A stretch of 64,000 bases of DNA from Stenotrophomonas sp. SAM-B (GTDB lineage: Bacteria; Pseudomonadota; Gammaproteobacteria; Xanthomonadales; Xanthomonadaceae). The stretch covers positions 1 to 64,000 of the forward strand of contig NZ_JABBXB010000005.1 of the NCBI RefSeq assembly GCF_013387485.1, read 5' to 3'. A model generated the notes under the pieces. That model worked only from the letters and a program-made list of their open reading frames with translations. It did no database searches and was not told where the DNA came from. This document shows positions 8,867 through 17,313 of this stretch, one piece after another; positions within the stretch are counted from its first letter, which is position 1, and each line of letters starts with the position of its first letter. Made by a program: the position numbers and the translations under genes.

Positions 8867-10078
8867 ATGAAACTGCATCGCCAACTTCTTACTGCGGCCG
8901 TGGCGGCTGCGCTGTTCGTTCCGGCCGCTCACGCTGAAGTGGCCATCGATGTGATCGGCGGTTCGGAAATCACGTTCGAGGGCCTGGTCCAGGCCGACGG
9001 CAACTGGTTCGACAACGATGTGACCGACCTCAATGGCGGCGACGCCGGCAACGGCAAGAACAGCGAGTTCGAGCTGCGCCGCGCCGAGCTGGTGCTCAAG
9101 GGCAAGGGCCCGGGCAACGTGGAATGGGTGGTGGGCTACGACGCCAAAGCCGACAAGTTCCTGGACACCAACCTGAAGTACAAGCTGGCCGGCAACGCCA
9201 ACCACTTCGTGCAGTTCGGCCAGTTCAAGCAGCCCAACAGCCTGGAAGAACTGTCCAGCACCAAGAACAACGACTTCATCTCCAAGGCCGCGGTCACCAA
9301 CACCTATGCAGTGGCCCGCCGCCTCGGTGGCGCCTACAGCATCGGCGACAACAACTGGTCGGTCACCGCCAGCGCCTTCGGCCGCGAACTGACCCGCAAC
9401 CTGGCCCACGGCAGCGGCTACGGCGCGCGTGGTACCTGGGCCCCGATCAATGACAAGGGCCAGGTCCTGCACTTCGGCCTGAGCTACGTCGACTACGACA
9501 CCGATGCGGACACCCTGCGCGTGCGCGCCCGTCCGAACGCCGACCTGGCCACCGCGCGCCTGGTCGACAGCGGCAACCTGGTCGACACCGACCGCGTCAG
9601 CACGATCGGCGCCGAAGCGATGTACATCGGCGGCCCGTTCAAGGCCCAGGCCGAGTACTACACCAGCAAGGCCAAGCGTTACACCCGCGACAACTACAGC
9701 AGCGACGGCTACTACGTCAGCGGCCTGTGGAACATCACCGGCGAAACCTGGGGCTACAAGGGCGGCACCCCGACCACCGGCCTGCCGGACGAGCCGGGCC
9801 GCGGCATGTGGCAGCTGGGCGCGCGTTACGACCACATGGACCTCAACGACGGCAACCTGTCGGCGAATCCGGTGGCCGGTCGCCCGCCGATCGTCGATGG
9901 CGTGCTCGGCGGCAAGATGGACATCTGGACCGTGGGCGTGAACTACTACTGGCGCTCCAACACCAAGTTCGCACTGAACTACGTGATGGTGGACAGCAAG
10001 AAGTACAGCTCCACCGCCCGTACGTTCGTCAACGACGATCCGAACATCCTCGAAGCGCGCCTGCAGTTCTTCTGGTAA
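8867..10078 (+). CDS. oprP: phosphate-selective porin (OprP/OprO family)
   Basis: The 403-aa outer-membrane protein has a signal peptide (MKLHRQLLTAAVAAALFVPAAHA). The mature part fits the porin O/P family: FEGLVQADGNWFDND near the start, FELRRAELVLKGKGPGNVEWVVGYDAKADKFLDTNLKY, QFGQFKQPNSLEELSSTK and a C-terminal strand ending in LQFFW with terminal aromatic Trp. These proteins form 16-strand trimeric channels for phosphate or polyphosphate. Its position ahead of two pstS genes and pstCAB-phoU supports a role in phosphate entry. The ATG at 8867 is chosen because it begins the signal peptide; upstream in-frame Met codons would add non-signal sequence. Confidence 0.88.
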   Translation: MKLHRQLLTAAVAAALFVPAAHAEVAIDVIGGSEITFEGLVQADGNWFDNDVTDLNGGDAGNGKNSEFELRRAELVLKGKGPGNVEWVVGYDAKADKFLDTNLKYKLAGNANHFVQFGQFKQPNSLEELSSTKNNDFISKAAVTNTYAVARRLGGAYSIGDNNWSVTASAFGRELTRNLAHGSGYGARGTWAPINDKGQVLHFGLSYVDYDTDADTLRVRARPNADLATARLVDSGNLVDTDRVSTIGAEAMYIGGPFKAQAEYYTSKAKRYTRDNYSSDGYYVSGLWNITGETWGYKGGTPTTGLPDEPGRGMWQLGARYDHMDLNDGNLSANPVAGRPPIVDGVLGGKMDIWTVGVNYYWRSNTKFALNYVMVDSKKYSSTARTFVNDDPNILEARLQFFW

Positions 10079-10102
10079 GCCCTGCAACACGCGTGTGACA
10101 CA

Positions 10103-10130
10103 AAGGCGCAGCTTCGGCTGCGCCTTTTTT
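10103..10130 (+). terminator. rho-independent terminator after the porin gene
   Basis: A perfect 10-bp stem (AAGGCGCAGC/GCTGCGCCTT) with a TTCG tetraloop is followed by a T6 run. It starts 25 bp past the porin stop and separates the porin from the next gene. Confidence 0.92.
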
Positions 10131-10180
10131 CGTGCCCGTGCGCGGGTATGCTGGGCGCCCTTTGCCCATGGATGGACCCG

Positions 10181-10960
10181 ATGCGTATCGCACTCCCGCT
10201 GTTGCTGGCCGTCGCGTGCAGTGCCGCCACCCTGCCCGCCCACGCGCAGGACTGCCACGACGCCCAGGCCGCCGCGGAGGAGGCGTACGTGGTGCGGGCG
10301 GACGGCGCGCTGCCCGATCGCCTCGGCTACACCCGTGACACGGCCGCCAGCGTCTGCCGGCGCTGGCCCGCGCGCCCCGAGCTGACCCTGCTGGCCACGC
10401 CCGTCTGGCGCGACGGTGGCGACAACGACGCCCGCGATGGCGATGTGGAGGTGCTGGTGATCGATTCCGACACCCTCGCCACGCGCGCATGGACGGTGCT
10501 GTCCGGCGCACTCGACAGCGATGCGGTCTTCTTCGACGGCATGCACCTGGATACCGCGCGCTACCAGCTCGCGCCGGACACCCTCGCGTTCGGCCTGCGC
10601 GTGCAGCGGCGCAATGGCTCCGGGCCCAATCCTTTCAGCGAAGAACAGGTGCAGCTGCTGGCGGTGCAGGCAGACACGCTGCGCACGCTCGGCTCACCGA
10701 TGGTGCTGCGTCGTTTCCAGGCCGAGTGGGACACCCGCTGCGCCGGTGAATCCACCGACGTGACGCGCACCGTGGCGGTCGGCCCGCAAGGCAAGCACGG
10801 CTTGGCCGACCTCGTCCTGCGCGAGCGCCGGGTCACCACGCACAGCTGGATGGACGGCGACACCTGCCGCGACCAGGACACGCCGGTGGAAGGCGAGCGC
10901 CATGTGCTGCGCTTCGACGGCCGCCGCTACGCGGTCCCGGAGGCGTTGCAGCCGTTGTGA
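10181..10960 (+). CDS. secreted protein of unknown function in the phosphate region
   Basis: The 259-aa protein has a Sec signal peptide (MRIALPLLLAVACSAATLPAHAQ) and no membrane segment after it, so it is probably periplasmic. I do not recognise a family. The mature protein has Cys residues at CHD, VCRRW, TRCAG and DTCRDQ that could form two disulfides. It has a beta-rich middle (VEVLVIDSDTLATRAW, YQLAPDTLAFGLRVQRRNGSGPNPFSEEQVQLL) reminiscent of secreted lipid- or ligand-binding folds. ATG 10172 would add three residues. A TATGCT hexamer at 10147-10152 could be a -10 box right after the porin terminator. It is followed by the first pstS. Confidence 0.72.
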   Translation: MRIALPLLLAVACSAATLPAHAQDCHDAQAAAEEAYVVRADGALPDRLGYTRDTAASVCRRWPARPELTLLATPVWRDGGDNDARDGDVEVLVIDSDTLATRAWTVLSGALDSDAVFFDGMHLDTARYQLAPDTLAFGLRVQRRNGSGPNPFSEEQVQLLAVQADTLRTLGSPMVLRRFQAEWDTRCAGESTDVTRTVAVGPQGKHGLADLVLRERRVTTHSWMDGDTCRDQDTPVEGERHVLRFDGRRYAVPEALQPL

Positions 10961-11010
10961 CACCCCGCCCGGAAGCCGTGTCACGAGGTGGTCATATGAC
11001 AGTCGCTGCG

Positions 11011-11028
11011 CTGTCATCGAACCGTTAT
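11011..11028 (+). promoter_or_regulatory. Pho box (PhoB site) upstream of pstS
   Basis: CTGTCAT (11011-11017) is repeated after an 11-bp period as CCGTTAT (11022-11028), with the A/C-rich 4-nt spacer CGAA. This is the two-repeat unit bound by a PhoB dimer. It lies 56 bp before the pstS GTG start, so a -10 region would follow directly. Confidence 0.8.
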
Positions 11029-11083
11029 GGAATGAGCACCGGGCGGGACACCCCGCACCTTCATCCATCCCAGGAGCCACCCC

Positions 11084-12103
11084 GTGATCCACGCCTTCAA
11101 GTCGCGCGCCGCCGTTGCCGTCCTCGCCGCGTCGTCCGTGTTCGCCGCCAATGCCGCCGATGTGACCGGCGCGGGCGCCTCGTTCATCTACCCGGTCATG
11201 TCCAAGTGGTCGGCCGACTACAGCACCGCGACCGGCAAGAAGGTCAACTACCAGTCCATCGGTTCCGGTGGCGGCATCGCCCAGATCAAGGCCGCGACCG
11301 TTGATTTCGGCTCCTCCGATGCCCCGCTGAAGCCGGAAGAGCTGGCGGCAGCCGGCCTGGCCCAGTTCCCGTCGGTCATCGGCGGCGTGGTCCCGGTGAT
11401 CAACGTGGCGGGCATCGCGCCGGGCGCGCTGAAGCTGGATGGCCCGACCCTGGGCAACATCTTCCTCGGCAAGATCAAGACCTGGAACGACCCGGCGATC
11501 GCCGCGCTGAACCCGGGCGTCAAGCTGCCGGACGGCAAGATCACCGTCGTGCACCGCTCGGACGGTTCGGGCACTACCTTCAACTTCGTCAACTACCTCT
11601 CCAAGGTCAACCCGGAGTGGAAGACCAAGGTCGGTGAAGGTACGTCGGTCCAGTGGCCGGTCGGCATCGGCGGCAAGGGCAACGAAGGCGTCGCTGCCTA
11701 CGTGAAGCAGATCAAGGGCGGCATCGGCTACGTCGAACTGTCCTACGCGCTGCAGAACAAGATGTCCTACGCCGCGATGAAGAACGCCTCGGGCAAGATC
11801 GTGCTGCCGAGCGACACCTCCTTCGCCGCCGCTGCCGCCAGCGCCGACTGGGCCAGCGCGAAGGACTTCTACCTGGTCATGACCAACGCCCCGGGCGCGG
11901 ATGCGTGGCCGATCACCGCCACCAACTTCATCCTGGTCCGCAAGCAGCCCAAGAACGTCGCCAACGCCAAGGCTACTCAGGAGTTCTTCCGCTGGATCTA
12001 CAAGAGCGGCGATGCCCAGGCCAAGCAGCTCGACTACGTCCCGCTGCCGGACACCCTGGTCAAGCAGATCGAGACCTACTGGTCGCAGAACCTGAAGTAC
12101 TGA
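11084..12103 (+). CDS. pstS: periplasmic phosphate-binding protein PstS (copy 1)
   Basis: The 339-aa type II solute-binding protein delivers inorganic phosphate to PstCAB. The signal peptide is MIHAFKSRAAVAVLAASSVFAANA. Mature ADVTGAGASFIYPVMSKW, SIGSGGGIAQIKAATVDFGSSDAPL and HRSDGSGTTFNFVNYLSKV are the phosphate-pocket loops of PstS. The start is GTG (11084), 7 bp after CAGGAGCC. It is followed by 311 bp with its own terminator and then a second, lipoprotein-type pstS; the two mature proteins are strongly alike over most of their length, so they look like a tandem duplication. Confidence 0.95.
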   Translation: MIHAFKSRAAVAVLAASSVFAANAADVTGAGASFIYPVMSKWSADYSTATGKKVNYQSIGSGGGIAQIKAATVDFGSSDAPLKPEELAAAGLAQFPSVIGGVVPVINVAGIAPGALKLDGPTLGNIFLGKIKTWNDPAIAALNPGVKLPDGKITVVHRSDGSGTTFNFVNYLSKVNPEWKTKVGEGTSVQWPVGIGGKGNEGVAAYVKQIKGGIGYVELSYALQNKMSYAAMKNASGKIVLPSDTSFAAAAASADWASAKDFYLVMTNAPGADAWPITATNFILVRKQPKNVANAKATQEFFRWIYKSGDAQAKQLDYVPLPDTLVKQIETYWSQNLKY

Positions 12104-12142
12104 TCGATCGACGGCGTCACCACTCGCGGTGGTGACCTACCG

Positions 12143-12167
12143 GTAGGTACCGACCGTTGGTCGGTAC
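12143..12167 (+). repeat. SMAG (GTAG-type REP) palindrome
   Basis: GTAG followed by a GTACCGACC/GGTCGGTAC hairpin, 40 bp after the first pstS stop and ahead of its terminator. It has the same hairpin type as the elements at 4157 and 32338. Confidence 0.85.
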
Positions 12168-12242
12168 GCGTCGCCCCCGACGCAACCCACCGGACAGTGC
12201 AATGGCGCCGGAGGGTCCTCTCTCCCCCTTCCGGCGCCATCG

Positions 12243-12272
12243 GGCGCGGACCGCAAGGCTCCGCGCCTTTTT
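12243..12272 (+). terminator. rho-independent terminator between the two pstS genes
   Basis: The stem GGCGCGGA/TCCGCGCC with a 9-nt loop is followed by TTTTTA. It implies that the second pstS needs its own promoter, which fits the separate Pho boxes at 12333-12361. Confidence 0.85.
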
Positions 12273-12332
12273 ATTGCCTGCCCCTGCGAGCCCGGCCCTT
12301 GTGCCGCAAGGCTTTGCGTGCGCCCGGTCACG

Positions 12333-12361
12333 GCGTCATCAAGCTGTAACAAAAACATCAT
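12333..12361 (+). promoter_or_regulatory. triple-repeat Pho box upstream of second pstS
   Basis: Three heptamers with a strict 11-bp period, GCGTCAT (12333), CTGTAAC (12344) and ACATCAT (12355), are separated by the 4-nt spacers CAAG and AAAA. The middle repeat is nearest to the CTGTCAT consensus and the flanking copies keep the T-CAT/TCAT core. Three half-sites could hold more than one PhoB dimer, suggesting stronger induction than at the first pstS. Confidence 0.7.
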
Positions 12362-12414
12362 TTCATAGTCGCGTCGCCGGAAAGACCGGCCCTTGTCCCG
12401 CTATGGAGTGACGC

Positions 12415-13506
12415 ATGAAACTGCACACGGCCAGCATCGCCGCCCTTTCCCTGGCCATCGCGCTGGGTCTTTCCGCCTGCAAGCCGGGCGCTGAAGGCCA
12501 AGCCGCCGCGCCGGCCACCGACGCGCCCGCCGCCGCCCCCGCCGCGGGCGACCGCCTCACCGCCGAAATTTCCGGTGCCGGTGCCTCCTTCATCTTCCCG
12601 CTGGTGTCCAAGTGGTCGGCCGACTACAACACCGCCACCGGCGCCAAGATCAACTACCAGTCGATCGGCTCGGGTGGCGGCATCGCCCAGATCAAGGCCG
12701 GCACCGTTGATTTCGGTTCCTCCGACAAGCCGCTGAGCAGCGAAGAGCTGGCCCAGGCCGGCCTCGGCCAGTTCCCGTCGGCGATCGGCGGCGTGGTCCC
12801 GGTGGTCAACATCGACGGCCTGGAAGCCGGCAAGCTGCGCCTCAGCGGCGCCCTGCTGGCCGACATCTTCTTGGGCAAGGTCAAGACCTGGAACGACCCG
12901 GCCATCGTCGCCGCCAACCCGGGCGTCACACTGCCGGACGGCAAGATCACCCTGGTCCACCGTTCGGACGGTTCGGGCACCACCTTCAACTTCTCCAACT
13001 ACCTCTCCAAGGTCAGCCCGGACTGGAAGAGCAAGGTCGGCGAAGGCACCTCGGTGCAGTGGCCGGACGGCGTGGGTGGCAAGGGCAATGAAGGCGTGGC
13101 CTCGTACGTGAAGCAGATCAAGGGCTCGATCGGCTACGTCGAGCTGGCCTACGCGCTGCAGAACGGCATGCCTTATGCCTCGATGCAGAACGCTGCCGGC
13201 AACTGGGTGCAGCCGAGCGCGGAAACCTTCGCCGCTGCCGCCGCCAGCGCCGACTGGGCCAGCGCCAAGGACTTCAACCTGGTCATCACCAATGCCCCGG
13301 GCGACCAGGCATGGCCGATCACCGCCACCAACTTCATGCTGATGCACAAGCAGCCCAAGGATGCCCAGCGCAGCAAGGACACCCTGGCGTTCTTCAAGTG
13401 GGCTTTCGAGAAGGGCCAGGCCCAGGCCAACGAACTGCACTACGTGCCGCTGCCGGCCGAGCTGGTCACCCAGATCGAAGCGTACTGGACCAGCGAGTTC
13501 AAGTGA
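12415..13506 (+). CDS. pstS: phosphate-binding protein PstS, lipoprotein form (copy 2)
   Basis: The 363-aa protein is a near copy of the upstream PstS (shared GAGASFIFPLVSKWSADYN, SIGSGGGIAQIKAGTVDFGSSD, HRSDGSGTTFNFSNYLSKV) but with a different front end. Its signal MKLHTASIAALSLAIALGLSAC ends in a lipobox (L-S-A-C), so Cys20-22 should be lipidated. It is followed by a flexible Ala/Pro linker of about 30 residues before the binding domain. The protein would therefore be tethered to a membrane while copy 1 is free in the periplasm. It is the pstS directly ahead of pstCAB. Having two forms may widen affinity or allow surface capture. Confidence 0.93.
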   Translation: MKLHTASIAALSLAIALGLSACKPGAEGQAAAPATDAPAAAPAAGDRLTAEISGAGASFIFPLVSKWSADYNTATGAKINYQSIGSGGGIAQIKAGTVDFGSSDKPLSSEELAQAGLGQFPSAIGGVVPVVNIDGLEAGKLRLSGALLADIFLGKVKTWNDPAIVAANPGVTLPDGKITLVHRSDGSGTTFNFSNYLSKVSPDWKSKVGEGTSVQWPDGVGGKGNEGVASYVKQIKGSIGYVELAYALQNGMPYASMQNAAGNWVQPSAETFAAAAASADWASAKDFNLVITNAPGDQAWPITATNFMLMHKQPKDAQRSKDTLAFFKWAFEKGQAQANELHYVPLPAELVTQIEAYWTSEFK

Positions 13507-13512
13507 AAAAGG

Positions 13513-13538
13513 CAGGCCCGCGCGCGGCGCGGGCCTGA
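13513..13538 (+). other. GC-rich hairpin after second pstS
   Basis: The stem CAGGCCCGCG/CGCGGGCCTG sits 7 bp after the pstS stop with no T run after it. It probably stabilises the pstS mRNA 3' end or partly stops transcription, so that more pstS than pstCAB message is made. Confidence 0.55.
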
Positions 13539-13544
13539 CCGATC

Positions 13545-13610
13545 GTAGTGCCGGGCGCTGCCCGGCCGCACCACGCTCCGAACGTGATGCCGGGCAACGC
13601 CCGGCACTAC
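13545..13610. repeat. inverted pair of SMAG repeats
   Basis: GTAGTGCCGGGC..GCCCGGC at 13545-13566 faces its inverted copy at 13588-13610 (ends GGCACTAC), with 21 bp between. The whole unit can fold as one long cruciform between pstS and pstC and may set differential expression inside the operon. Confidence 0.85.
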
Positions 13611-13640
13611 CTCTTCTCTTTTCGGGCCCCCGCCTCAGCC

Positions 13641-14609
13641 ATGAATGCCATCGCCCAGCCTGTTCCCGCACCGTCCCTCCGCGACCTGCGTGATGCCCGC
13701 AACGACAAACTGTTCCGCTGGGTCCTGATCGCCACCGTCATCCTGGTGCTGGTCGCCCTGGCCTGCGCCGCGCTCTCGATGCTGTGGGGCGGCCGCCATG
13801 CCCTGCAGGAGCAGGGCCTGAGCTTCTTCTATTCGTCCGAATGGAATCCGGTCGAGAACAAATTCGGTGCCCTCGCACCGATCTACGGCACCCTGGTCAC
13901 CGCACTGATCGCGATGGTCATCGCCGTGCCGGTGAGCTTCGGTATCGCCTTCTTCCTGACCGAAGTCGCCCCGCGCTGGCTGCGTGGCCCGGTCGGTACC
14001 GCCATCGAACTGCTGGCCGGTATCCCCTCGATCATCTACGGCATGTGGGGCCTGTTCGTGCTGGTCCCGGTGATGACCGAGTACGTCACTCCGTTCCTCA
14101 ACGATCACCTCGGCACGATGCCGATCATCGGCCCGCTGTTCCAGGGTCCGCCGCTGGGCATCGGCGTGCTCACCGCCGGCTTCGTGCTGGCGATCATGGT
14201 GATCCCCTTCATTTCCTCGGTGATGCGCGAGGTGTTCCTCACCGTGCCGACCCGCCTGAAGGAATCGGCCTATGCGCTGGGCTCCACCAAGTGGGAAGTG
14301 AGCTGGGACATCGTGCTGCCCTACACCCGCTCGGCGGTGATCGGCGGCATCTTCCTCGGCCTCGGCCGCGCCCTGGGTGAAACCATGGCGGTGGCCTTCG
14401 TGATCGGCAACAGCGTGCGCCTGTCGCCGTCGCTGCTCGAGCCGGGCACCACGATTGCCGCGCTGATCGCCAACGACTTCGGCGAAGCCACTGAAACCTA
14501 CCGCTCGGCCCTGCTGCTGCTCGGCTTCGTGCTGTTCATCGTGACCTTCGTGGTGCTGGCGATCGCCCGCCTGATGCTGATGCGCCTGGCCCGCAAGGAG
14601 GGCAACTGA
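13641..14609 (+). CDS. pstC: phosphate ABC transporter permease PstC
   Basis: The 322-aa inner-membrane permease has a first helix near residues 30-50 (WVLIATVILVLVALACAALS), several more helices, and the inner-membrane ABC-permease loop ESAYALGSTKWEVSWDIVLPYTRSAVIGG, the EAA motif that docks PstB. The GIPSIIYGMWGLFVLVPVM segment is typical for PstC. It forms the channel with PstA. The ATG at 13641 follows the SMAG pair by 31 bp. Its TGA overlaps the pstA ATG by 1 bp. Confidence 0.95.
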   Translation: MNAIAQPVPAPSLRDLRDARNDKLFRWVLIATVILVLVALACAALSMLWGGRHALQEQGLSFFYSSEWNPVENKFGALAPIYGTLVTALIAMVIAVPVSFGIAFFLTEVAPRWLRGPVGTAIELLAGIPSIIYGMWGLFVLVPVMTEYVTPFLNDHLGTMPIIGPLFQGPPLGIGVLTAGFVLAIMVIPFISSVMREVFLTVPTRLKESAYALGSTKWEVSWDIVLPYTRSAVIGGIFLGLGRALGETMAVAFVIGNSVRLSPSLLEPGTTIAALIANDFGEATETYRSALLLLGFVLFIVTFVVLAIARLMLMRLARKEGN

Positions 14610-15475
14610 TGTCCACCGCCAACGCCCAACCGCTGTACCTGCGCCGCCGCATCGTCAACGTGGTCGCGCTGCTGATGTCCTGCCTGACCGCACTGTTCGG
14701 CCTGTTCTTCCTCGGCTGGATCCTGTGGACGCTGGCCTCCAAGGGCCTGGCCGGGATCAACCTGGACCTGTTCACCAAGATGACACCGCCGCCGATGCAG
14801 GACGGCGGCCTGGCCAATGCCTTCTTCGGCAGCGCGGTGATGTGCGGCCTGGCCATCGCCATCGGTACGCCGCTCGGCGTGCTGGCCGGCACCTGGCTGG
14901 CCGAGTACGGCAACTTCCGCAAGGCCGGCACGGTGGTCCGCTTCGTCAACGACATCCTGCTCTCGGCACCGTCGATCGTGCTGGGCCTGTTCGTCTACAC
15001 CCTGTACGTGATGCAGACCGGTGGTCAGTTCTCGGCCTTCGCCGGTGCGCTTTCGCTGGCCTTCATCGTCCTTCCGGTCGTGGTGCGTACCACCGATGAA
15101 ATGCTGCGCCTGGTGCCGTCGCAGATGCGCGAAGCGGCCCTGTCGCTGGGCATCCCGCAGTGGAAGGTGACGGTGCAGGTGCTGTACCGCAGCGCCGCCG
15201 CCGGCATCGTCACCGGCATCCTGCTGGCGCTGGCCCGCATCTCCGGCGAAACCGCCCCGCTGCTGTTCACCGCCTTCGGCAACCAGTACTGGAACAGCAA
15301 CGTGTTCCAGCCGATGGCCTCGGTGCCGGTGGTGATGAACCAGTTCGCCGGCAGCCCCTATGAATCCTGGCAGGTGCTGGCCTGGGCCGGCGCGCTGGTG
15401 CTGACCGTGTTCGTGCTGCTGGTCAGCCTTTCCGCGCGCGGCATCCTGCTGCGCAACCGTATCTCCCATGACTGA
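14609..15475 (+). CDS. pstA: phosphate ABC transporter permease PstA
   Basis: The 288-aa second permease subunit has six predicted helices beginning at [22 protein letters not shown]. The EAA loop is [31 protein letters not shown] and [15 protein letters not shown] lies before it. It pairs with PstC as the phosphate channel. Translation is coupled to pstC through a TGATG overlap, and its 3' end overlaps the start of pstB by 8 bp. Confidence 0.95.
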   Translation: MSTANAQPLYLRRRIVNVVALLMSCLTALFGLFFLGWILWTLASKGLAGINLDLFTKMTPPPMQDGGLANAFFGSAVMCGLAIAIGTPLGVLAGTWLAEYGNFRKAGTVVRFVNDILLSAPSIVLGLFVYTLYVMQTGGQFSAFAGALSLAFIVLPVVVRTTDEMLRLVPSQMREAALSLGIPQWKVTVQVLYRSAAAGIVTGILLALARISGETAPLLFTAFGNQYWNSNVFQPMASVPVVMNQFAGSPYESWQVLAWAGALVLTVFVLLVSLSARGILLRNRISHD

Positions 15476-16325
15476 CCTTTCCACGGACATCGCCATGAAC
15501 GATCTCTCCAACGCCGTGCCGATGCAGCGCATCGTGGTCCCGGCTTCGCATGAAAGCCTGCAGACCCCGGCGCCGATCAAGCTGGCCGCTCGCGGGCTGG
15601 ATTTCTACTACGACAAGTTCCATGCACTGAAGGGCATCGACCTGGAGATTCCGGAAAAGCGCGTGACCGCGCTGATCGGTCCGTCCGGGTGCGGCAAGTC
15701 CACCCTGCTGCGCATCTTCAACCGCATCTACGCGCTGTATCCCAAGCTGGAAGCGCGTGGTGAAGTGATGCTGGACGGGGAGAACATCCTCTCGCCGAAG
15801 TACCCGATGAACCGCCTGCGCAGCAAGGTCGGCATGGTGTTCCAGAAGCCGGTGCCGTTCCCGATGACCATCTTCGAGAACGTGGCCTACGGCATCCGTC
15901 ACCACGAAAAGCTCTCCAAGTCGGAGATGACCGATCGCGTCGAGCAGGCCCTGCGCCAGGGCGCGCTGTGGGACGAGGTGAAGGACAAGCTCAACCAGAG
16001 CGCGCTGGGCCTGTCCGGCGGCCAGCAGCAGCGCCTGTGCATCGCCCGCGCCGTGGCCCTGCGCCCGGACGTGCTGCTGCTCGACGAGCCGACCTCCGCA
16101 TTGGATCCGATCTCCACCAGCCGCATCGAGCAGCTGGTCGAGGAGCTCAAGCACGATTACACCATCGTGATCGTGACCCACAACATGCAGCAGGCCGCGC
16201 GCGTCTCCGATTACACCGCCTTCATGTACCTGGGCGACCTGATCGAGCACGACCGCACCGAAGTGATCTTCTCGCAGCCCACCAAGCAGCAGACCGAGGA
16301 TTACATCACCGGTCGTTTCGGTTGA
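15468..16325 (+). CDS. pstB: phosphate ABC transporter ATP-binding protein PstB
   Basis: The 285-aa ATPase powers phosphate import. Walker A is GPSGCGKST, the Q-loop is [17 protein letters not shown], the signature is [16 protein letters not shown], and Walker B is [13 protein letters not shown], with the switch His in [15 protein letters not shown]. The first 45 residues are an extra, less conserved leader; a second ATG at 15495 ([13 protein letters not shown]) may be the true start, since neither has a clear ribosome binding site. The C-terminus [10 protein letters not shown] is the usual PstB end. It is coupled with pstA by overlap and followed by phoU after 65 bp. Confidence 0.95.
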   Translation: MTDLSTDIAMNDLSNAVPMQRIVVPASHESLQTPAPIKLAARGLDFYYDKFHALKGIDLEIPEKRVTALIGPSGCGKSTLLRIFNRIYALYPKLEARGEVMLDGENILSPKYPMNRLRSKVGMVFQKPVPFPMTIFENVAYGIRHHEKLSKSEMTDRVEQALRQGALWDEVKDKLNQSALGLSGGQQQRLCIARAVALRPDVLLLDEPTSALDPISTSRIEQLVEELKHDYTIVIVTHNMQQAARVSDYTAFMYLGDLIEHDRTEVIFSQPTKQQTEDYITGRFG

Positions 16326-16390
16326 TCGGTGCTGTCCCCTCACCAACTGTCCCAGCCAGGCGCGGCCTGGCTCTACCCGGATCGCAGACC

Positions 16391-17098
16391 ATGAATCTTC
16401 CCAACGACCACATCGTCAAGAGCTACGACGAAGAACAGCAGCGCCTGGTGGCCGAGATCGTGCGCATGGGCGAGATGGCCGTCGCCCAGCTGGAGGCGTC
16501 CATGGACGTCATCGAGAAGCGCGACGAGAACGCCGCCCAGCGCATCATCGCCAACGACGAGGCCATCGACCAGCTTGAGCAGCAGATCAGCCACGACGTC
16601 ATGCGGCTGGCGCTGCGTGGGCCGATGGCGCGCGACCTGCGCGAGATCCTGGCCGGCCTGCGCATTCCGGCCGACATCGAACGCATCGGCGATTACGCCG
16701 CCAACGTGGCCAAGCGCTCGATCGCGCTGAGCAAGGTGCCACCGCTGCCGCAGATCCAGGGCCTGCGTGCGCTGGGCCGCCTGGCCGCCCAGCAGGTGCG
16801 CCGCGCCATCGAAGCCTACCGCGACAACGACGCCGCCGCGGCGCTGGAACTGCGCGACGACGACGCCCGCCTGGACGCGCAGTACACCGCGCTGTTCCGC
16901 GAGCTGCTGACCTACATGATGGAAGACCCGCGCAACATCACCCCGTGCACCCACCTGCTGTTCATGGCCAAGAACCTGGAGCGCGTGGGCGACCATGCCA
17001 CCAACATCGCCGAGAACGTCTGGTTCCTGGTGCATGGCGAGCAGGTACTGCCGCCGCGCGAGAAGCGCGACGAGACCAGCAGTACCGATCACGTCTGA
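16391..17098 (+). CDS. phoU: phosphate signalling protein PhoU
   Basis: The 235-aa all-helical protein is built from two PhoU repeats. Each has the metal-binding E/D-x3-D pattern: RIPADIERIGDYAANVAKRS in the first and AKNLERVGDHATNIAENVW in the second. PhoU links PstB to the PhoR kinase and shuts the Pho regulon down in high phosphate; phoB/phoR are not in this window. It is the last gene of the pst operon and is followed directly by a terminator. Confidence 0.95.
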   Translation: MNLPNDHIVKSYDEEQQRLVAEIVRMGEMAVAQLEASMDVIEKRDENAAQRIIANDEAIDQLEQQISHDVMRLALRGPMARDLREILAGLRIPADIERIGDYAANVAKRSIALSKVPPLPQIQGLRALGRLAAQQVRRAIEAYRDNDAAAALELRDDDARLDAQYTALFRELLTYMMEDPRNITPCTHLLFMAKNLERVGDHATNIAENVWFLVHGEQVLPPREKRDETSSTDHV

Positions 17099-17126
17099 GG
17101 TCTGCCTGAAGCGCAGGAAGAAGAAG

Positions 17127-17155
17127 CCGCTGCCTCCGGGTGGCGGTTTTTTTTT
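17127..17155 (+). terminator. rho-independent terminator of the pst-phoU operon
   Basis: An 8-bp stem with two G-U pairs (CCGCTGCC/GGTGGCGG) and a TCCG loop is followed by nine T. It lies 28 bp past the phoU stop. Confidence 0.88.
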
Positions 17156-17207
17156 GCCTTGCTGTTGCGTTGCCATGATGGCAATCCCCCACACTTCACG
17201 AAACGTT

Positions 17208-17226
17208 GAATCCTGTGTGAGGATTC
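17208..17226 (+). promoter_or_regulatory. inverted repeat, candidate operator of the metallophore operon
   Basis: GAATCC and GGATTC are separated by TGTGTGA, a perfect 6-bp inverted repeat 88 bp before the precursor ATG. It lies between the phoU terminator and the first gene, where the operon promoter must be. The regulator is not encoded nearby. An ECF-type promoter reading of the surrounding GAAACG...CGATG is an alternative. Confidence 0.4.
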
Positions 17227-17313
17227 GATGAGTCGGGTCGGTCCACCATGGCCGCACCTGCTGCCCCCACGCAGCCATCCCGGGCCCCGGCCCATTCCAA
17301 GGAGATCCACCCG

